Shown in pieces: positions 53,975 to 64,000 of a DNA stretch of 64,000 bases. The notes beneath the pieces are model-generated. The model was not told the origin of the DNA and made no database searches. It was given only the letters and a program-made list of their open reading frames with translations. A program made the position numbers and the translations under genes. Origin of the DNA: an uncultured Porphyromonas sp. (GTDB lineage Bacteria; Bacteroidota; Bacteroidia; Bacteroidales; Porphyromonadaceae); NCBI GenBank assembly GCA_900539765.1, contig UQDF01000002.1, positions 1 to 64,000 on the forward strand. Reading direction: 5' to 3'. Positions within the stretch are counted from its first letter, which is position 1; each line of letters opens with the position of its first letter.

Positions 53975-55285
53975 CTACTTGCCCCAGCGCTTGACGACAG
54001 CCTCCTGAAGCATCTCTCTAAACTTAGGATGTGCAATGCCGATAAGTGCCTCAGCACGCTCACGAGCCGTCTTACCACGCAGACGCGCTACGCCATACTC
54101 TGTGACGACATAGTCCACATCGTTGCGACCTGTGGTCACAGCAGCGCCCTCTGCTAGGATAGGCACGATACGACTGATCTCGCCACCCTTAGCGGTAGAG
54201 GCGAAGGCGAGGATACTGCGCCCGCCCTTGGAGCGTCTAGCACCACGCATGAAGTCCACCTGACCACCAGAGCCACTCAGCATATTGTAACCGATGCTCT
54301 CAGCATTGACCTGACCGAGCAGATCGATCTCTAGGCAAGAATTGATCGAGACCATGTTGTCGATGCTAGCCACGACAAAGGGGTCATTCGTATAGCTCAC
54401 AGGATACATCTCAACCTCCTCATTGTGATCGAAGAAGTCATACAGCTCCTTCGTACCCATTGCAAAGGCTGTTACCACCTTGTTGGCATTGCGTGTCTTA
54501 CACTTACCAGTGATGACCCCTTTACGCATCAGTTTCATGACTCCATCGGTGATCATCTCCGAGTGGATCCCTAGATCCTTGCGATCGGTGAGGTTGCTCA
54601 GGACAGCATCAGGGATGGCACCGATACCGAGCTGGAGCGTGTCGCCATCCTTGATCATCGAGGCACAGATCTCACCGATCTTACGCTCTATCTCACCAGG
54701 CACAGCGGGAGGCACTTCAGGTACAGCTGTACTCACCTCGATGATATGATCCAGCTTCGTCACATGGATCAGGTTGTCACCACCGATGAAGGGGAGCTGA
54801 TCGTTGACCTCTGCGATCACGACACGAGCAGCCTCTGCAGCGGGCTTGGTGTAGTCGCACGAGAGACTGAAGGAGCAGTAGCCCTCCTCGTTGGGAGGAG
54901 TCACCTGGACAATAGCTACATCTACAGGATAGAAGCCATCGGCAAAGAGTCCTGGTACCTCATGAAAGTGGCAGGGGAAGAAGTCCACCAACCCGGCACG
55001 GCACGCCTTACGAGCATTGGCCTCGAGAAAGTTGATCTTAAGCTTAAAGTGCTGCGCTATCTCAGGGGTAAACTGATACCCAGCGCCATAATACAGGACG
55101 TGAAAGATATTACCTGTGGGTAGCTCAGCTACATGCTCCATCATACTCTTGAGGATTGTATCTGGAGCAGCAGCCGCATGACCTACGACAATGTTACACC
55201 CCTCTGTGAGCTCCTTCTTGAGAGCCTCTAGGGGGGTGGTCAGATGAGATTGATAATAGGACTTCCAGTCCTGATTCTTTTGCAT
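53975..55285 (-). CDS. Acetyl-CoA hydrolase/4-hydroxybutyrate CoA-transferase family
   Basis: Moves CoA between carboxylic acids (acetate with 4-hydroxybutyrate, butyrate or succinate). The 436 residues carry NIVVGHAAAAPDTIL (N-domain), LQLGIGAIPDAVL, the catalytic-Glu region LGIHSEMITDGVM and GSGGQVDFMRGA. P. gingivalis uses such enzymes in a succinate/4-hydroxybutyrate-to-butyrate route, which is the most probable role; substrate specificity cannot be read directly. A -7 box TATCTTTG (complement of 55406-55413) lies upstream. The alcohol dehydrogenase is the next gene upstream on this strand, separated by about 415 bases. Confidence 0.88.
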   Translation of the reverse strand: MQKNQDWKSYYQSHLTTPLEALKKELTEGCNIVVGHAAAAPDTILKSMMEHVAELPTGNIFHVLYYGAGYQFTPEIAQHFKLKINFLEANARKACRAGLVDFFPCHFHEVPGLFADGFYPVDVAIVQVTPPNEEGYCSFSLSCDYTKPAAEAARVVIAEVNDQLPFIGGDNLIHVTKLDHIIEVSTAVPEVPPAVPGEIERKIGEICASMIKDGDTLQLGIGAIPDAVLSNLTDRKDLGIHSEMITDGVMKLMRKGVITGKCKTRNANKVVTAFAMGTKELYDFFDHNEEVEMYPVSYTNDPFVVASIDNMVSINSCLEIDLLGQVNAESIGYNMLSGSGGQVDFMRGARRSKGGRSILAFASTAKGGEISRIVPILAEGAAVTTGRNDVDYVVTEYGVARLRGKTARERAEALIGIAHPKFREMLQEAVVKRWGK

Positions 55286-55700
55286 AGTGTGTCTAGCTTA
55301 TCTATTGTTTGAAATGATTCTATACTTAGCCCTCAGAGGCGTAGCCCCGCCCGTGCTGACCTTTGCACCAATCCGAGCGAGGAGCGCATCAAGCTTTGTC
55401 GGATACAAAGATACACATTATTAAGGAAGCGACTTACTTCACGTTTTTACGAGAGGGATCGTGTAAGGAGTAACTTGCAACAAGCTTTGTCGGTTGACCT
55501 ATGGAGGTAGCCCTATAGGTTTGGAGTATTTGTTGTCTCGCTCTCCTTTAGGGCTTGTTGAGACGCTTGGGAACTTTAGGCAGACGTTGAGAACACTAGA
55601 ATTCAGTCTCCATGGTCTCTCTTATTACCTTTGCACTATCTATTAAGTAGGCATCGACAAAGTAACAACAGGCGAAACTGGTTTTGCCACAAAACTTGAG
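55286..55700. other. Intergenic region upstream of CoA-transferase gene
   Basis: This 415-base gap contains the CoA-transferase -7 box (55406-55413, minus), a 13-base direct repeat CAAGCTTTGTCGG (55390-55402 and 55481-55493) and a plus-strand TACCTTTG at 55626-55633. A GTTTTG/CAAAAC stem lies near 55683-55697. No gene is seen. The plus-strand box could start an antisense RNA. Confidence 0.55.
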
Positions 55701-56864
55701 TTATTCGTAAGCCAGCTCCAATATCTGTCGTACGATCTCGGGCGTCATATTCTGATGCTCTCCGAGTACAGTCCCACGCTCTGTGAAGCGACGTACCACT
55801 TCGTCAATCACCTCGTGGGGCACCTCCGCATCGCGTAGTGTGACCGAGAGACCGAGCTTGGCGAAGAACTGCTTCGTCGCTTCGATAGCTGCCGTGATAG
55901 CATGCTCTTCTCCTTGGCACGCTTGAGGTGTCAAGCCCCATATACGAGTAGCGTACTGAAGGAGCTTGTCCTGCTTGCCTAAATGGCGCATCACCTGTAG
56001 CGTGGCTGGCAGGATGATAGCGAGTGTATGTCCGTGCGTCAGTCCCGTCAAGGCGGTCACCTCATGACCTATATAGTGCGTACTCCAGTCTTGGTCCACA
56101 CCCCAGGAGAGATAGCCGTTAAGGCCGATGGTAGCGCAGAGCATAAACTCACCCATCAGGTCAACATCCTTATGATTGAGCGTCAGCCCTGGAGCGATCT
56201 CAATGAGCGTATGTAGCACGCCCTCGGCCATACGATCCATCAGGAGCGGACTACGCATCGTCGTCATATACTGCTCCATAACATGAACGAAGGTATCTGC
56301 TATACCACACGCTACCTGATAAGGCGGTAGAGAGGTCGGTACACGAGGGTCTAGGATGGAGAATTGTGGATGCTTGCTTGAGAACGAGTACTTCTCCTGC
56401 GTCTCACGACAAGAGATGACACCACCGCTGTTCATCTCCGATCCCGTAGCGGGGATCGTGAGTACGACACCAAGAGGTAGATGCTCGCCCCTATGCTTGC
56501 CAGCACGGACTATATTCCAAGGATCCTGGTCACTGCACATCGCAGCGATGATTAGCTTGCTCGCATCTATGACTGAGCCACCGCCCACGGCTAGGACAAA
56601 GTCGCACTGCTCCTGACGTCCCAGCTGGACAGCCTTACGGATCGTCTCGACCGTAGGATTGGACTCGATGCCCCAGAACTCGGTCACCGAGCGTCCCTCC
56701 AGTGCTTGGCATACAGCATCGTAGACGCCATTGCGCCGTATGCTACCACCGCCCATCACGAGGAGGATGCGGTAGTGAGGATCAATGAGCCGAGAGAGCT
56801 CGGCTATGCGGCCTTCGCCGAAGACAATCCGCGTGGGATTGTAGTATGTAAAGGGTTGTATCAT
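55701..56864 (-). CDS. Iron-containing alcohol dehydrogenase (YqhD/BDH-like)
   Basis: NAD(P)H-dependent reduction of an aldehyde to an alcohol. The 387 residues match the butanol dehydrogenase/YqhD group. The nucleotide site is seen in VMGGGSIRRNGVYDAV and LAVGGGSVIDASK; metal ligands lie in ACGIADTFVHVMEQY (Asp, His) and LTHGHTLAIILPA (His, His). A TATCTTTG box (complement of 56920-56927) overlaps the end of ppx. It may act on 4-carbon aldehydes linked to the neighbouring CoA-transferase, or detoxify aldehydes. Confidence 0.9.
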   Translation of the reverse strand: MIQPFTYYNPTRIVFGEGRIAELSRLIDPHYRILLVMGGGSIRRNGVYDAVCQALEGRSVTEFWGIESNPTVETIRKAVQLGRQEQCDFVLAVGGGSVIDASKLIIAAMCSDQDPWNIVRAGKHRGEHLPLGVVLTIPATGSEMNSGGVISCRETQEKYSFSSKHPQFSILDPRVPTSLPPYQVACGIADTFVHVMEQYMTTMRSPLLMDRMAEGVLHTLIEIAPGLTLNHKDVDLMGEFMLCATIGLNGYLSWGVDQDWSTHYIGHEVTALTGLTHGHTLAIILPATLQVMRHLGKQDKLLQYATRIWGLTPQACQGEEHAITAAIEATKQFFAKLGLSVTLRDAEVPHEVIDEVVRRFTERGTVLGEHQNMTPEIVRQILELAYE

Positions 56865-56932
56865 GCTTCTTGGTAGATTAAAGTGTGAATAAAGATAGGC
56901 TTCGTAGCCTTGCCAAGAGCAAAGATACGAGT

Positions 56933-57835
56933 TTAGTCCATTATCTTCAGGTAAAGCTGATCGATGATACCGTCCGCCACGCCAATCGTTGGCACGATCA
57001 CCTGATCCGCATGTAGGGCAGTAACTACTCTAGTGAAAAGCTCACCCGCTGGGACGATCACATCGGAGCGGTCGGGCTTCAGATTAAAGCGGGTCATACG
57101 CTGCTCATCGGTCAGTGCCGCCAGCGTCTCATAGATCTCTTGCAGTGCCTCAGCAGAGATGAAGCGAGTATTAGGCTTAGCGAGGTCGGTCGTGCCGTTG
57201 AGCCGAGCAAGCCGGTTGATATTGCCACCCGTACCAACGATGGTCGCAGCTCCATACTCGCTATACAGCTCCGAGAGATACTGGTCGAAAGCCTGAAAGG
57301 TCGCATCTCGCACCACTCCGCTCAGCATGCGTACCGTACCTATATCGAAAGAGCGTGTAGCGACAGGCTCTCCGCCCACATAGAGGTTTAACTCTGTGCT
57401 ACCTCCACCCACATCCATAAAGAGGTAGTTGCGATCTGTCGTGATGATGCGGTGTATCTTGCTTTGTGCCACAAGAGCAGCCTCCTCCTCACCAGAGATC
57501 ACCTCTATCTCTATACCAGTCTTGCGTAGCACCTTATCCACGATCTCATCAGCATTGCTCGCCTCTCGCATCGCTGAGGTAGCGCAGGCTCGATAGTGAG
57601 CCACGTCGTAGATCTTCATCAGATGCTTGTAGACCTTCATAAGAGAGAGTATATCACGCTGCTTCCTCTTAGATATCTGCCCAGAGATGAAAGCATCTTC
57701 GCCCAGTCGGAGTGGCACACGCAGGAGCTGCACCTTACTGAGCGGTTGCTCGGAGAGGTCACTATTGACGCACTTGATCAGGAGCCGCACGGCATTCGAG
57801 CCGATGTCGATGGCGGCGAGGTTGAGCTTTCTCAT
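56933..57835 (-). CDS. ppx: Exopolyphosphatase/GppA-type phosphatase
   Basis: Actin-like ATPase-fold phosphatase that removes terminal phosphate from polyphosphate or pppGpp. The 300 residues correspond to the two-lobed catalytic core only; the C-terminal HD-type domain of E. coli Ppx (about 500 residues) is absent, as in other short forms. Motifs: AIDIGSNAVRLLI, FMDVGGGSTELNL and SFDIGTVRML. Its start overlaps the ppk stop by four bases (ATGA), so the two opposing enzymes are translationally coupled. Polyphosphate is therefore the likely substrate. Confidence 0.92.
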   Translation of the reverse strand: MRKLNLAAIDIGSNAVRLLIKCVNSDLSEQPLSKVQLLRVPLRLGEDAFISGQISKRKQRDILSLMKVYKHLMKIYDVAHYRACATSAMREASNADEIVDKVLRKTGIEIEVISGEEEAALVAQSKIHRIITTDRNYLFMDVGGGSTELNLYVGGEPVATRSFDIGTVRMLSGVVRDATFQAFDQYLSELYSEYGAATIVGTGGNINRLARLNGTTDLAKPNTRFISAEALQEIYETLAALTDEQRMTRFNLKPDRSDVIVPAGELFTRVVTALHADQVIVPTIGVADGIIDQLYLKIMD

Positions 57836-59931
57836 ATCTTCGTATCAGTGTCTATATCCTGCTGTAGGTAGTAAGCGTAGAGGTCGGTCTGCGAGCGGTA
57901 CCATGGCGTCGGAGCATCCTCACGCCGAGGACGCCCATCGTGACTATTGACGTAGTGTCCCTGCGAGACATCTTGCAGTCCGCACGCCACTATGTGATGC
58001 AGGTCTCGCTGTATCTCCTTGTCATAGACTGGAGCAACCACCTCGATACGACGATCTAAGTTGCGCTGCATCCAGTCGGCCGAGCCGATGTAGTAGAGCG
58101 GATCGTCATTATTGCAAAAAATAAAGATGCGCGAGTGCTCTAGATAGCGATCTATAATGCCATAGACGCGAATGTTTTCGCTCACCCCCTTGACACCAGG
58201 TACCAACGAACAGTTACCACGCACCAAAAGGTCAACGTCCACACCCGCTTGAGAGGCTGCGTAGAGACGCTTGATGAGTGCAGGATCAACGATGTGATTC
58301 ACCTTGACCATAATATAAGCAGGCTTGCCAGCTAGCTTGTTTTTGATCTCACGATTGATCAGAGCGGTAAAGCGACGACGCATATCATTTGGCGAAACCA
58401 GTAGCTCCTTAAAGTGGGTGTCTAGGTAAGGCTTCTCGATATACTTAAAGACATCTGCCACCTCCTTGACCACATTCTTATTGGCCGTCATCAGCATCAC
58501 ATCGGTGTAGACACGCGCCGTGCCCTCGTGCATATTGCCCGTACCGATGCAGGCTATATCTCCATGTCTGGTCGTAATATGAACCAGCTTGCTATGTATC
58601 TTCAGCGTCTCAGGACCAAAGAGTACATTGACACCCGCCTCGATCATCTCCTTAGCCCAGGCTATGTTGCTCTCCTCGTCAAAGCGTGCTAGCAACTCCA
58701 CGACGACCGTCACTTTCTTGCCATTTTTAGCCGCAGCTATCAAGGCGTTGATTACATTCGAGTCCTTGGCAACACGGTAGAGCGTACACTTGATCTCTCG
58801 CACCTCTTCACTAATAGCAGCCTCACGGAGGAGTCGCAGGAAGCGATCGAAGCTGTGATAGGGGAAGTGTAGATGTCGATCTCTATGACGTACCTGATCG
58901 ATCATACTCTCCGTAAAGTCAATGCTATCACCTAATATCGGTGGCTGTGGGGACTTGCAGAGATCATTGCGACCACACTTGGGGAAGTCCATCAAGTCTC
59001 TCGAATTGTGGTATCGTCCCCCAGCTACTTTGGCATCATTGCTGTCTAGACCAGCCTTGCGAAAGATCTTGTTGCGTAGTGTAACTGGCATCTCCTCATC
59101 ATAAACCACACGGAGCATCTCTCCTTTGCGACGACGACGCAGGCCCTTGGAGACACGTTGCACTACGCCTGCATCAATCTCTTCGTCCCGAATGTCCATC
59201 TCAGCATCCTTGGTAAACTTGAAGGTGTAAGCCTCAAAAGAGTTGAACCGCAAGCCCGCAAAGATATACTTAAGATTGAAGCGGATCACGTCATCGAGAA
59301 ACATAATGCAGACCCGTCCCTCTTCATCATCTGCGATACGGATGAATCGGCCGAACTTCTCTACTGGAGCCTTGATGATGCCAACGCTCTGACGCAGTGG
59401 CTTGCCACTCCCCTCCTGCAGCTCCTTCAGTTGCACTGCTAGGTAAATCGACTCCTCTATCTGATCTGCCGAAAAGTCCATCTTGCGCAGAGAGAGTGGA
59501 TTGGTACTCGCACCCAGCTGCCTAATATAAAAGTCAAAGACCTGCTCCTCCTGTCGTGGCGTCAGCTCCCGCTCGTTGACCACTCGTATGCCCTCCTTAG
59601 CGAGATCATCTAAAGCCTGCTGAAAGTACTCCTCAAAAGTAGCCGCATACTCCTTATTAAGTTTGTAAATCTTGCGTAGCGTACGCTCCGCTTCCTTACG
59701 CTGCTGTAGCGACAGATCCTCGTCCTCTGCAATGCGACGTAGCGAAGCTACTCGCACACGAAAGAACTCGTCTAGATTGTTTGAGTAGATGCCCAGGAAG
59801 TTCAGTCGCTCCATCAGCGGTACATCCTCTCGGGCACTCTCTAGGAGGATGCGCCGATTGAAGTACATCCAGCTTATATCTCGATCTATGTAGGGAAATT
59901 TGTTCACTTTGCGTCTCGTTGTTTTGCCCAT
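57832..59931 (-). CDS. ppk: Polyphosphate kinase 1
   Basis: Makes polyphosphate from ATP, usually at the inner membrane. The 699 residues match Ppk1, with N-domain YIDRDISWMYFNRRIL, the head domain, and the catalytic core: the autophosphorylated His is in TLKIHSKLVHI (about 457) and the second His region is in YIGSADWMQRNLDRRIEV (about 635). Overlap with ppx shows an operon. A TACATTTG box (complement of 59957-59964) is about 25 bases upstream. Confidence 0.95.
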   Translation of the reverse strand: MGKTTRRKVNKFPYIDRDISWMYFNRRILLESAREDVPLMERLNFLGIYSNNLDEFFRVRVASLRRIAEDEDLSLQQRKEAERTLRKIYKLNKEYAATFEEYFQQALDDLAKEGIRVVNERELTPRQEEQVFDFYIRQLGASTNPLSLRKMDFSADQIEESIYLAVQLKELQEGSGKPLRQSVGIIKAPVEKFGRFIRIADDEEGRVCIMFLDDVIRFNLKYIFAGLRFNSFEAYTFKFTKDAEMDIRDEEIDAGVVQRVSKGLRRRRKGEMLRVVYDEEMPVTLRNKIFRKAGLDSNDAKVAGGRYHNSRDLMDFPKCGRNDLCKSPQPPILGDSIDFTESMIDQVRHRDRHLHFPYHSFDRFLRLLREAAISEEVREIKCTLYRVAKDSNVINALIAAAKNGKKVTVVVELLARFDEESNIAWAKEMIEAGVNVLFGPETLKIHSKLVHITTRHGDIACIGTGNMHEGTARVYTDVMLMTANKNVVKEVADVFKYIEKPYLDTHFKELLVSPNDMRRRFTALINREIKNKLAGKPAYIMVKVNHIVDPALIKRLYAASQAGVDVDLLVRGNCSLVPGVKGVSENIRVYGIIDRYLEHSRIFIFCNNDDPLYYIGSADWMQRNLDRRIEVVAPVYDKEIQRDLHHIVACGLQDVSQGHYVNSHDGRPRREDAPTPWYRSQTDLYAYYLQQDIDTDTKI

Positions 59932-60016
59932 AAGTTACGATACAATTGTATTTGGGCAAATGTACCACTTGTATGTTGAGGATCTGTTAAGGGAGCTTGT
60001 ATTCCCCCCTTCCACT

Positions 60017-61255
60017 CTAGTCTCGGCGGAAGATGTCTCGTGTGTAGACTCGCTCAGCGACATCGTCAAGATCAGGGTGATAGCGGTTGGTGATGATCGC
60101 TTGAGAGCGAGCCTTAAAGGTTGCTAAGTCATTCTCCACAAGGCTCCCGAAGAAGGTCGTATGCTGAGCCAACGTAGGCTCGTAGATGATTACCTTAGCC
60201 CCTTTTGCCTTGATACGCTTCATCACTCCTTGGATCGATGAGTGGCGGAAGTTGTCACTGTGGCTCTTCATCGTCAGGCGGTAAATGCCGATGACACACT
60301 CACGCTCTTGCGTGGGGTCGTACTGATTCTCCTCCATATAGCTGTAATAGCCCGCCATCTTGAGGACCTGATCAGCGATGAAGTCCTTGCGTGTACGATT
60401 GCTCGCCACGATGGCACCGATGATGTTTTGCGGCACAGCATCGTAGTTGGCGAGGAGCTGCTTCGTATCCTTAGGCAGACAGTAGCCTCCATAGCCAAAA
60501 GAGGGATTGTTGTAGTGATCACCAATGCGGGGATCTAGGCAAACGCCCTCGATGATGCTCTTGCTATCCAGCTCCTTGAGCTCAGCATAGGTGTCCAACT
60601 CGTTGAAGTAAGAGACCCGCAACGCTAGATAAGTGTTGGCAAAAAGCTTGACCGCCTCAGCCTCCGTCGTACCCATCAGCAGCACAGGCATGTCTTGGCG
60701 AATAGCCCCCTCACGTATCAGCTCTGCGAAGCACTCTGCACGCTCTCGCTGATGCTCACTCTGCTTGTCATAGCCCACGATAATGCGAGAAGGGTAAAGG
60801 TTGTCGTAGAGCGCCTTGCTCTCACGAAGGAACTCTGGCGCAAAGAGTATATCGTCGCATCCCGTCAGTTCACGCAGATGAGCCGTATAGCCCACAGGCA
60901 CCGTCGACTTGATCACAATCGTCGCAGCGGGGTTGCAGGCTCGTACGGCAGTGACCACCGCCTCGACGGCAGAGGTGTTGAAGAAGTTCTGCACCGAGTC
61001 ATAGTTGGTCGGCGTAGCCACCACGACGAAGTCCGCCCCTCGGTACGCCTCCTCGGCATCTAGCGTAGTGCGCAGCTGGAGCCGTCGTGTCGCCAAGTAC
61101 TCCTCGAGGTAGTCGTCCTGTATCGGTGACTTACGCTGATTGATTAGGTCTACCCGCTCGGGCTGTATATCCACGCCCACGACCTCGTGGTGCTGCGCTA
61201 GGAGTACCGCCACCGAGAGTCCCACATAGCCCATACCTGCAACTGCTATCTTCAT
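60017..61255 (-). CDS. UDP-glucose 6-dehydrogenase family
   Basis: NAD-dependent two-step oxidation of a UDP-sugar to the uronate, for capsule or glycan precursors. The 412 residues have the N-terminal Rossmann motif [16 protein letters not shown], the catalytic Cys in [15 protein letters not shown] (about 255) and the C-terminal UDP-binding domain. The short length matches the bacterial Ugd subgroup. UDP-glucose is the usual substrate; UDP-N-acetylmannosamine dehydrogenases are related, so substrate is inferred. No other polysaccharide gene is adjacent. A TATTTTTG box (complement of 61286-61293) lies upstream. Confidence 0.92.
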   Translation of the reverse strand: MKIAVAGMGYVGLSVAVLLAQHHEVVGVDIQPERVDLINQRKSPIQDDYLEEYLATRRLQLRTTLDAEEAYRGADFVVVATPTNYDSVQNFFNTSAVEAVVTAVRACNPAATIVIKSTVPVGYTAHLRELTGCDDILFAPEFLRESKALYDNLYPSRIIVGYDKQSEHQRERAECFAELIREGAIRQDMPVLLMGTTEAEAVKLFANTYLALRVSYFNELDTYAELKELDSKSIIEGVCLDPRIGDHYNNPSFGYGGYCLPKDTKQLLANYDAVPQNIIGAIVASNRTRKDFIADQVLKMAGYYSYMEENQYDPTQERECVIGIYRLTMKSHSDNFRHSSIQGVMKRIKAKGAKVIIYEPTLAQHTTFFGSLVENDLATFKARSQAIITNRYHPDLDDVAERVYTRDIFRRD

Positions 61256-61602
61256 ACGTTGAGAGGTTATATCTTAGTGTTTGGACAAAAATACAACAAT
61301 TCGTGGATAGCGACTCATTACCCCTTCCCCAAAAGGACAACGTACATTCATCCACTAATGTAACTTTCCAAGGGTGGAAAGCGAGAGCGCCCTCGGAGGG
61401 GCTTGCCACCGCCCACCAATATGCTTGTCCGACAAGAGGAGACAACACAGTATATTCCACTGATAAACAAGTAGCTAGAGCGAGCTGTCGAGACACTCTT
61501 TGGAAGCAACGGCCGAGATATTTCGCGCTAGATATACGTTCGTTGGTCGATTTTTATTACCTTAGCGACCGAATACCATTTCCGAGTAGTTTCTAGCAAT
61601 AC
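61256..61602. other. Divergent ugd-fabH intergenic region
   Basis: This 347-base gap holds the ugd -7 box (complement of 61286-61293), a short stem CTTTCC/GGAAAG (61364-61369 with 61376-61381) and a TACCTTAG box at 61558-61565 about 38 bases before fabH. Short open frames here are not supported. rpmF and plsX, often near fabH, are not present. Confidence 0.65.
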
Positions 61603-62625
61603 ATGATTTCGACCCAATACAATGCGATGATCACTGCCGTAGGTGCTTACCTACCAGAGGATCGACTGACTAATGCCGACCTAGAGCAGATGGTCGACAC
61701 CACCGATGAGTGGATTATGACACGTGTAGGCATCAAGGAGCGCCGCATACTCAAGGACAAGAGCCTCGGTGCTTCCTACCTAGCTATCCAAGCTGTTCGC
61801 CAGATGTTGGAGCGTTGGAATATAGACCCACTTACCGTAGAGGGTGTCATACTAGCGACGAATACGGCCGACTATCACTTTCCATCTACCTCTTCGATCG
61901 TAGCCTTTGAGACTGGGTGTCGACACGCTTTTACGTTTGACATCAACTCGGCCTGCCCTAGCTGGCTCTACGCTCTAGAGACTGGTGCAAACTTCATTCG
62001 CTCAGGACAGTACAAGCGACTGATCGTAGTGGCTACGGAGAAGATGTCCGCAGCAATCGACTACACCGACCGCCAGACGAGTCCACTCTTTGGCGATGGT
62101 TCGGGATGCGTCTTATTGGAGCGTACGGAAGACACTTCGCTAGGCGTGCAGGATGCTCTCTTTAAGACCGACGGCAATGGGCGCTCGCACTTGATCATGA
62201 AGTCGGGCGGATCGGCTAGTCCCGCCACGGCGGAGACGGTCGCACGCCGTGAGCACTTCGTCTATCAGGAGGGGCAGCATGTCTTTAAGAATGCAGTCCT
62301 CGATATGGCTCGTGTGAGCCGTGAGGTGATGAAGCGCAACCATCTGACCAACGATGATGTCGCTTGGGTCGTACCTCACCAAGCTAATATGCGTATCATC
62401 CAGGCGGTATCAGAGTATACCGATGTGCCGATGGACAAGGTGATGGTGACCATTCAGAAGTATGGCAACATATCCTCTGCGACGATACCTATCTGCCTCT
62501 GGGAGTATGAGCCTAAGCTCAAGAAGGGCGACAAGCTCATCCTAAGCTCCTTTGGTGCAGGGTACACGTGGGGAGCAGTATATCTAGTTTGGGGCTATGA
62601 CGGAGCTACAGCACCTCGCCGGTAA
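61603..62625 (+). CDS. fabH: 3-oxoacyl-ACP synthase III (KAS III)
   Basis: Condenses an acyl-CoA with malonyl-ACP to start fatty-acid synthesis; branched primers from amino acids are likely in this group. The 340 residues have GVGAYLP-like [12 protein letters not shown], the catalytic Cys in [17 protein letters not shown] (about 119), the His in [10 protein letters not shown] and the Asn in [10 protein letters not shown]. Its end overlaps the era gene by 29 bases, so era may depend on translational coupling. A TACCTTAG box lies 38 bases upstream. ilvE and kor could supply branched primers. Confidence 0.95.
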   Translation: MISTQYNAMITAVGAYLPEDRLTNADLEQMVDTTDEWIMTRVGIKERRILKDKSLGASYLAIQAVRQMLERWNIDPLTVEGVILATNTADYHFPSTSSIVAFETGCRHAFTFDINSACPSWLYALETGANFIRSGQYKRLIVVATEKMSAAIDYTDRQTSPLFGDGSGCVLLERTEDTSLGVQDALFKTDGNGRSHLIMKSGGSASPATAETVARREHFVYQEGQHVFKNAVLDMARVSREVMKRNHLTNDDVAWVVPHQANMRIIQAVSEYTDVPMDKVMVTIQKYGNISSATIPICLWEYEPKLKKGDKLILSSFGAGYTWGAVYLVWGYDGATAPRR

Positions 62626-63517
62626 GTCTCTGACAGAGGGCTACAAGAGCGGCTTCGTGAGCATCGTCGGCAACCCCAATGTAGGTAAGTCGACGCTGAT
62701 GAACTACCTAGTCGGAGAGCGCATTTCGATCATCACGAGCAAGGCGCAGACGACGCGGCACCGCATCCTAGGCATCGTCAATAGCGACCATATGCAGGTG
62801 GTCTACAGTGATACGCCTGGTGTGCTACAGCCTAGCTACAAGCTACAGGAGCGTATGCGTGCCTACTCGGAGCAAGCTCTAGAGGATGCCGACCTGCTAC
62901 TCTACGTGACCGACACGATGGAGGAGCGAGACAAGCACCACGACTTTGTGGAGCGTGTACAGCGACTCTCCTGCCCGATCATTGTTGTCATTAATAAGGT
63001 AGACCTGACAGACCAGAAGCATCTGGAGGAGCTGGTCGATTACTGGCACAGCATCATTCCGCAGGCGGAGATTATCCCCGTGTCGGCACTGAGGCAGTTT
63101 AACTTAGCCCCGCTCAAAAAGCGCATCGAGGAGCTACTCCCCGTGTCGCCACCTTACTTCGAGCAGGACGCTCTGACCGATCGTCCAGCACGCTTTTTCG
63201 TCTCGGAAATTATCCGCGAGAAGGCGCTTCAGTACTATCACCAAGAGGTGCCGTACGCTGTGGAGGTAGTCGTGGAGGAGTTTGTAGAGAGTCCCGACCG
63301 AATCGATATGCGCTGCGTGATCCTCGTAGAGCGTGAGTCGCAAAAGGGAATCATCATCGGTCATAAAGGCTCTGCCATCAAGCGTCTAGGCATCTCGGCA
63401 CGAAAGGATCTAGAGCGGTTCTTTGACAAGCATATCCACCTGACACTATTGGTTCGTGTGGATAAAGATTGGCGTCAGAGCGATCAAGCATTGACACAGT
63501 TCGGCTATGACATATAG
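62597..63517 (+). CDS. era: GTPase Era
   Basis: Ribosome-assembly GTPase that binds 16S rRNA near its 3-prime end. The 306 residues show the G1 motif [11 protein letters not shown]3 DTPG (SDTPGVLQP), G4 NKVD and the C-terminal KH domain with [14 protein letters not shown]. The ATG at 62597 overlaps fabH by 29 bases; no later ATG precedes the G1 motif with enough sequence. It is in the conserved order fabH-era-der. Confidence 0.95.
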   Translation: MTELQHLAGKSLTEGYKSGFVSIVGNPNVGKSTLMNYLVGERISIITSKAQTTRHRILGIVNSDHMQVVYSDTPGVLQPSYKLQERMRAYSEQALEDADLLLYVTDTMEERDKHHDFVERVQRLSCPIIVVINKVDLTDQKHLEELVDYWHSIIPQAEIIPVSALRQFNLAPLKKRIEELLPVSPPYFEQDALTDRPARFFVSEIIREKALQYYHQEVPYAVEVVVEEFVESPDRIDMRCVILVERESQKGIIIGHKGSAIKRLGISARKDLERFFDKHIHLTLLVRVDKDWRQSDQALTQFGYDI

Positions 63518-63590
63518 CCGATGAGCAGCTTTTTGACGCACCTATTTATATACTAAGCAGACTGACATAGTCTATAAGAGATATCAAGCT

Positions 63591-64000
63591 ATGAGTAATC
63601 TAGTAGCCATCGTAGGGCGCCCCAACGTGGGCAAGAGTACCCTCTTCAACCGTCTGACCCGCTCCCGCCAAGCGATCGTCACAGAGGAGGCGGGTACGAC
63701 ACGTGACCGACAATATGGTCACGTCACTTGGTGCGAGCGTACCTTTTCGATTGTAGACACTGGTGGATGGGTCTTGCGCAGTGATGATGTATTTGAGGAG
63801 GAGATCAATAAGCAGGTGCGCATAGCAGTCGAAGAGGCTGACCTGATCCTCTTTGTCGTGGACATACTCAACGGCGTGACCGACCTAGACGACGAAATAG
63901 CTCTGATGCTCCGACAGACGAACAAGCCTGTCATTTTGGTGGCCAACAAGGCGGACAACTTCACCCAGCACAACGACGCTGCGGAGTTTTACTCCCTAGG
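63591..64000 (+). CDS. der: GTPase Der (EngA), truncated by the window end
   Basis: N-terminal 136 codons of the double-GTPase Der, needed for 50S assembly. The first G domain is visible: G1 [15 protein letters not shown], switch [14 protein letters not shown]3 VDTGGW and G4 NKADN. The rest, including the second G domain and the KH-like domain, lies beyond 64000. It begins 73 bases after era. The call is clear despite the cut. Confidence 0.95.
   Translation, partial: MSNLVAIVGRPNVGKSTLFNRLTRSRQAIVTEEAGTTRDRQYGHVTWCERTFSIVDTGGWVLRSDDVFEEEINKQVRIAVEEADLILFVVDILNGVTDLDDEIALMLRQTNKPVILVANKADNFTQHNDAAEFYSL

Overview
The window looks like chromosomal DNA of a Porphyromonas-type member of the Bacteroidales. 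The evidence is two large surface proteins with type IX secretion C-terminal domains, a hemerythrin/LuxR pair resembling the P. gingivalis CdhR locus, Bacteroidetes promoters (TTG, 20 nt, TAnnTTTG), a topoisomerase I with a lysine-rich tail, and genes for amino-acid fermentation (2-oxoacid:ferredoxin oxidoreductase, glutamate dehydrogenase, a CoA-transferase of the 4-hydroxybutyrate/acetate type). Genes are densely packed. I see no rRNA, tRNA, phage, transposase gene or CRISPR array.

Layout. 0-2.3 kb: a leucine-rich-repeat T9SS cargo protein (minus). 2.7-7.85 kb: a plus-strand run of lytic transglycosylase, ABC-F ATPase, FtsX/LolE-type permease and an orphan urea transporter. 7.9-11 kb: gapA, a DEAD-box helicase, a YfcE-type phosphoesterase. 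11.2-15 kb (minus): LuxR regulator, hemerythrin protein, second T9SS cargo. 15.5-25.1 kb: ilvE (minus), then thrS-infC-rpmI-rplT, purB, an rRNA pseudouridine synthase and asnS. 25.2-31.5 kb (minus): truA-topA and the four-subunit kor cluster. 32.8-40.2 kb: an apparent four-gene operon (exported TPR protein, outer-membrane barrel, HAD-thioesterase fusion, PepT). 40.3-45.1 kb: a lipoprotein (plus), then diacylglycerol-kinase-like, queF and phoH (minus). 45.3-53 kb: phosphohexomutase, a large helical protein, pgk, an acetyltransferase, gdhA. 53.2-61.3 kb (minus): ung, CoA-transferase, iron alcohol dehydrogenase, ppx, ppk, UDP-glucose dehydrogenase. 61.6 kb to the end: fabH-era-der, with der cut by the window edge.

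Metabolism. GapA, Pgk and the hexomutase cover lower glycolysis and hexose-phosphate exchange. Gdh, IlvE, PepT and Kor form a peptide-to-keto-acid-to-acyl-CoA route. The CoA-transferase and the alcohol dehydrogenase fit acyl-CoA or aldehyde end-product steps. Translation and RNA genes are concentrated at 17-25 kb.

The most unusual content is intergenic. Four copies of a palindromic element of about 168 bp (six CACGTG-type boxes around a nearly invariant core of two 21-bp repeats) lie upstream of genes. At two of them the element is fused at the same junction to a 7-bp tandem array. A separate 9-bp array (CTAG plus five bases) occurs at three loci. The best protein-level oddity is a HAD-fold domain that has lost its catalytic residues and is fused to an intact-looking hotdog thioesterase.
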